Shown here: in pieces, positions 6,617 through 8,540 of the stretch
How the letters are laid out: each line of letters begins with the position of its first letter
Numbering within the stretch: the stretch's first letter is position 1
From: Betaproteobacteria bacterium
Lineage (GTDB): Bacteria > Pseudomonadota > Gammaproteobacteria > Burkholderiales > Rhodocyclaceae
Assembly (NCBI GenBank): GCA_028065725.1
Contig: JAPTVL010000171.1
Span: 1-8,540, forward strand
DNA length: 8,540 nucleotides
Reading direction: 5' to 3'
Translations under genes and position numbers: made by a program
The notes under the pieces: generated by a model
What the model was told of the DNA's origin: nothing
What the model saw: the letters and a program-made list of their open reading frames with translations, nothing else
The model's database searches: none

Positions 6617-8200
6617 ATGACCAACAACAACAAAGAAACCGAACGGGCGGAGCTGCACAAGACCATCTGGCGTATCGCCAACGACCTGCGCGGCAGCGTG
6701 GATGGCTGGGATTTCAAGACCTACGTGCTCGGCATGCTGTTCTATCGCTTCATCTCGGAAAACCTGACCAGCTATCTCAACGAACAGGAGCGCAAGGCCG
6801 GTACGCCTGATTTCGACTACGCCCGATTGAGCGATGCCGATGCCGAATTCGGCCGTGCCGAGACCGTGAAGGAAAAGGGCTTCTACATCCTGCCCTCCGA
6901 ACTGTTCGCCAATGTGCGGGCCCGCGCCCGGCATGACGCCAACCTCAACGAAACGCTCTCCCGTATCTTTGCTGACATCGAAGGCTCGGCCACTGGCAGC
7001 GACTCGGAGAACGACATCAAGGGGCTGTTCGACGACCTCGACGTGAACAGTTCGAAACTGGGCCCCACCGTGGCCAAGCGCAACGAAAAACTGGTCAAGT
7101 TGCTCGACGCCATCGGCGACCTGCCGCTGGCCAGCAGCGAAGGCGGGTTTACGGAAAACACCATCGACCTGTTCGGCGACGCCTACGAATACCTGATGCA
7201 GATGTACGCCTCCACCGCCGGCAAGTCCGGCGGTGAGTTCTACACGCCGCAGGAAGTTTCCGAACTGCTGGCCCGCATCACCGTGGTCGGCAAGACCGAG
7301 GTCAACAAGGTGTACGACCCGGCCTGCGGCTCGGGTTCGCTGCTGCTCAAGTTCGTCAAGGTGCTGGGGCACGACAAGGTTCGCCAAGGGTTCTTCGGTC
7401 AGGAAATCAACCTGACCACCTACAACCTGTGCCGGATCAACATGTTCCTGCACGACGTCAATTTCGAGAAGTTCGACATCGCCCACGGCGACACCCTCAC
7501 CGACCCGGCCCACTGGGATGACGAGCCCTTCGAAGCCATCGTCTCCAATCCGCCGTACTCGATCAAATGGGATGGCGATGCCAATCCGCTGCTGATCAAC
7601 GATCCTCGTTTCGCCCCGGCCGGCGTGCTCGCCCCCAAGAGCAAGGCCGACCTGGCCTTCACGCTGCACATCCTTTCCTGGCTGGCGGTGAACGGCACGG
7701 CCGCGATTGTCGAATTCCCTGGTGTGCTTTATCGCGGCGGTGCAGAGCAGAAGATCCGCCAGTACCTGATCGACAACAACTACGTCGATGCCGTGATCCA
7801 GTTGCCGCCCGACCTGTTCTTCGGCACCACCATTGCCACCTGCATCATCGTGCTGAAAAAATCCAAGCACGACAACGCCACCCTGTTCATCGATGCCTCT
7901 GCCGAGTTCGTGCGCAGCGGCAACAAGAACAAGCTGCTGCCCGAGCACCATCAAAAAATTCTCGATGCCTACACCGGGCGCAAGAATATCGAGCACTTCG
8001 CGCGCCTGATGGACAACGGCGACATTGCCACGAACGGCTACAACATTGCAGTTTCCTCCTATGTCGAGCAGCGGGATACCAGCGAGGCGGTAGACATCAA
8101 GGCGCTCAATGCTGAGATCGCCCGCATCGTGGCGCGGCAGACGGAATTGCGGACGCAGATCGACGCCATCGTCGCTGATCTGGAGGGCGAACAGGCATGA
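6617..8200 (+). CDS. hsdM: Type I restriction-modification system, DNA methyltransferase (M) subunit
   Basis: A 527-residue N6-adenine methyltransferase subunit that transfers methyl groups from S-adenosylmethionine to the sequence chosen by HsdS; with HsdR it forms the restriction complex. The helical N-terminal HsdM domain begins ELHKTIWRIANDLRGSVDGW and closely follows EcoR124-type (type IC) HsdM. The catalytic domain has GKSGGEFYTPQEV (202-214), the AdoMet-binding motif DPACGSG (234-240), FFGQEINLTTYN (259-270), catalytic NPPY (311-314) and LAPKSKADLAF (338-348). The C-terminus is a coiled segment ending in IDAIVADLEGEQA, expected to contact HsdS. Length is normal and all key motifs are present. 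The ATG at 6617 is preferred over TTG at 6605 because AAGGG (6609-6613) sits three to four bases ahead of it. It overlaps hsdS by ATGA, indicating coupled translation. Confidence 0.96.
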   Translation: MTNNNKETERAELHKTIWRIANDLRGSVDGWDFKTYVLGMLFYRFISENLTSYLNEQERKAGTPDFDYARLSDADAEFGRAETVKEKGFYILPSELFANVRARARHDANLNETLSRIFADIEGSATGSDSENDIKGLFDDLDVNSSKLGPTVAKRNEKLVKLLDAIGDLPLASSEGGFTENTIDLFGDAYEYLMQMYASTAGKSGGEFYTPQEVSELLARITVVGKTEVNKVYDPACGSGSLLLKFVKVLGHDKVRQGFFGQEINLTTYNLCRINMFLHDVNFEKFDIAHGDTLTDPAHWDDEPFEAIVSNPPYSIKWDGDANPLLINDPRFAPAGVLAPKSKADLAFTLHILSWLAVNGTAAIVEFPGVLYRGGAEQKIRQYLIDNNYVDAVIQLPPDLFFGTTIATCIIVLKKSKHDNATLFIDASAEFVRSGNKNKLLPEHHQKILDAYTGRKNIEHFARLMDNGDIATNGYNIAVSSYVEQRDTSEAVDIKALNAEIARIVARQTELRTQIDAIVADLEGEQA

Positions 8201-8540
8201 GCCGGGTTGACGAGCTTATTGCCGAGCATTGCCCGAATGGGGTTGAATTTATAAGTCTTAACGAGTTGGGCTCGACCTTCGGCGGACTCACGGGAAAGAC
8301 CAAAACCGACTTCAGCAATGGCAACGCGCGCTTTGTCTCCTACAAGAACATATTCAACAATCTTGCCGTCGACCTCCAGGCAAATGACTTTGTTCGGGTG
8401 GCGGCGGGAGAGAATCAGAACCTCGTTCAGCTTGGCGACATTCTCTTCACGGGTTCCTCGGAAACGCCTGATGAAGTGGGCATGTCATCCGTGGTTATTG
8501 AAAGCCCGAAAGAAGCTCTGTATTTGAACAGCTTCTGTTT
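8197..8540 (+). CDS. hsdS: Type I restriction-modification system, specificity (S) subunit, 3' partial
   Basis: The first 114 residues of an HsdS protein, cut by the window edge. HsdS carries two target recognition domains that read the two halves of the DNA site and holds the two HsdM subunits. The N-terminus MSRVDELIAEHCPNGVEF is typical of S subunits, followed by GGLTGKTKTDF, FVSYKNIFNN and LGDILFTGSSETPDEVG, matching the start of a first recognition domain. The start ATG overlaps the hsdM stop (ATGA, 8197-8200) and has GGAGGG at 8182-8187, nine bases upstream, inside hsdM. Base use is clearly less GC-biased than in hsdM, as is common for recognition domains that are swapped between strains. 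The target sequence cannot be predicted from this part. Confidence 0.93.
   Translation, partial: MSRVDELIAEHCPNGVEFISLNELGSTFGGLTGKTKTDFSNGNARFVSYKNIFNNLAVDLQANDFVRVAAGENQNLVQLGDILFTGSSETPDEVGMSSVVIESPKEALYLNSFC

Noticed and set aside
6539..7996. A 485-codon minus-strand open frame opposite hsdM
   Set aside because: hsdM on the plus strand has all family motifs; the antisense product shows no recognisable domain and reflects GC-rich third positions.

Overview
The window is GC-rich, tightly packed bacterial DNA. The proteins resemble those of Betaproteobacteria (a Thiobacillus-, Rhodocyclales- or Nitrosomonadales-like organism). That assignment is an inference from the E. coli-type IlvD, the divergent ilvD/lgt pair, the orphan ParA-like ATPase and a tRNA-Ala with anticodon CGC. 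It was not confirmed by any search.

Layout, left half (1-5083, chromosomal housekeeping character). The 3' end of an ankyrin-repeat gene (+) converges on a two-gene minus-strand unit. That unit consists of a very long ilvD reading frame followed, after 16 bases and a strong ribosome binding site, by a small ParA/MinD-type ATPase gene. The ilvD frame is unusual: a full-length dihydroxy-acid dehydratase (about residues 1-615) runs without a stop into a full-length D-hexose-6-phosphate mutarotase (YeaD-like, about residues 622-925). Diverging from ilvD across a 67-base gap is lgt (prolipoprotein diacylglyceryl transferase). Next come a two-hairpin intergenic repeat, a small VanZ-like membrane protein gene whose likely start codon lies inside the repeat, and a tRNA-Ala(CGC).

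Layout, right half (5084-8540, accessory and defence character). Downstream of the tRNA are a class II Fic-domain protein with a C-terminal winged-helix region, an AT-rich gap carrying a degraded start of a different (type III-like) DNA methyltransferase, and hsdM-hsdS of a type I restriction-modification system resembling the EcoR124 (type IC) family. hsdM and hsdS overlap by ATGA, and hsdS runs off the window. No hsdR is visible; it would have to lie beyond the right edge.

How the parts work together: IlvD acts in branched-chain amino acid synthesis and the mutarotase interconverts hexose-6-phosphate anomers, so no shared pathway explains the fusion. Lgt acts in lipoprotein maturation at the inner membrane. 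HsdM and HsdS would form the modification enzyme and, with HsdR, the restriction complex. Fic proteins are often encoded near type I systems, but any functional link here is inference. The most notable items are the IlvD-mutarotase fusion, the methyltransferase remnant between fic and hsdM, and the nested inverted repeats just upstream of fic.
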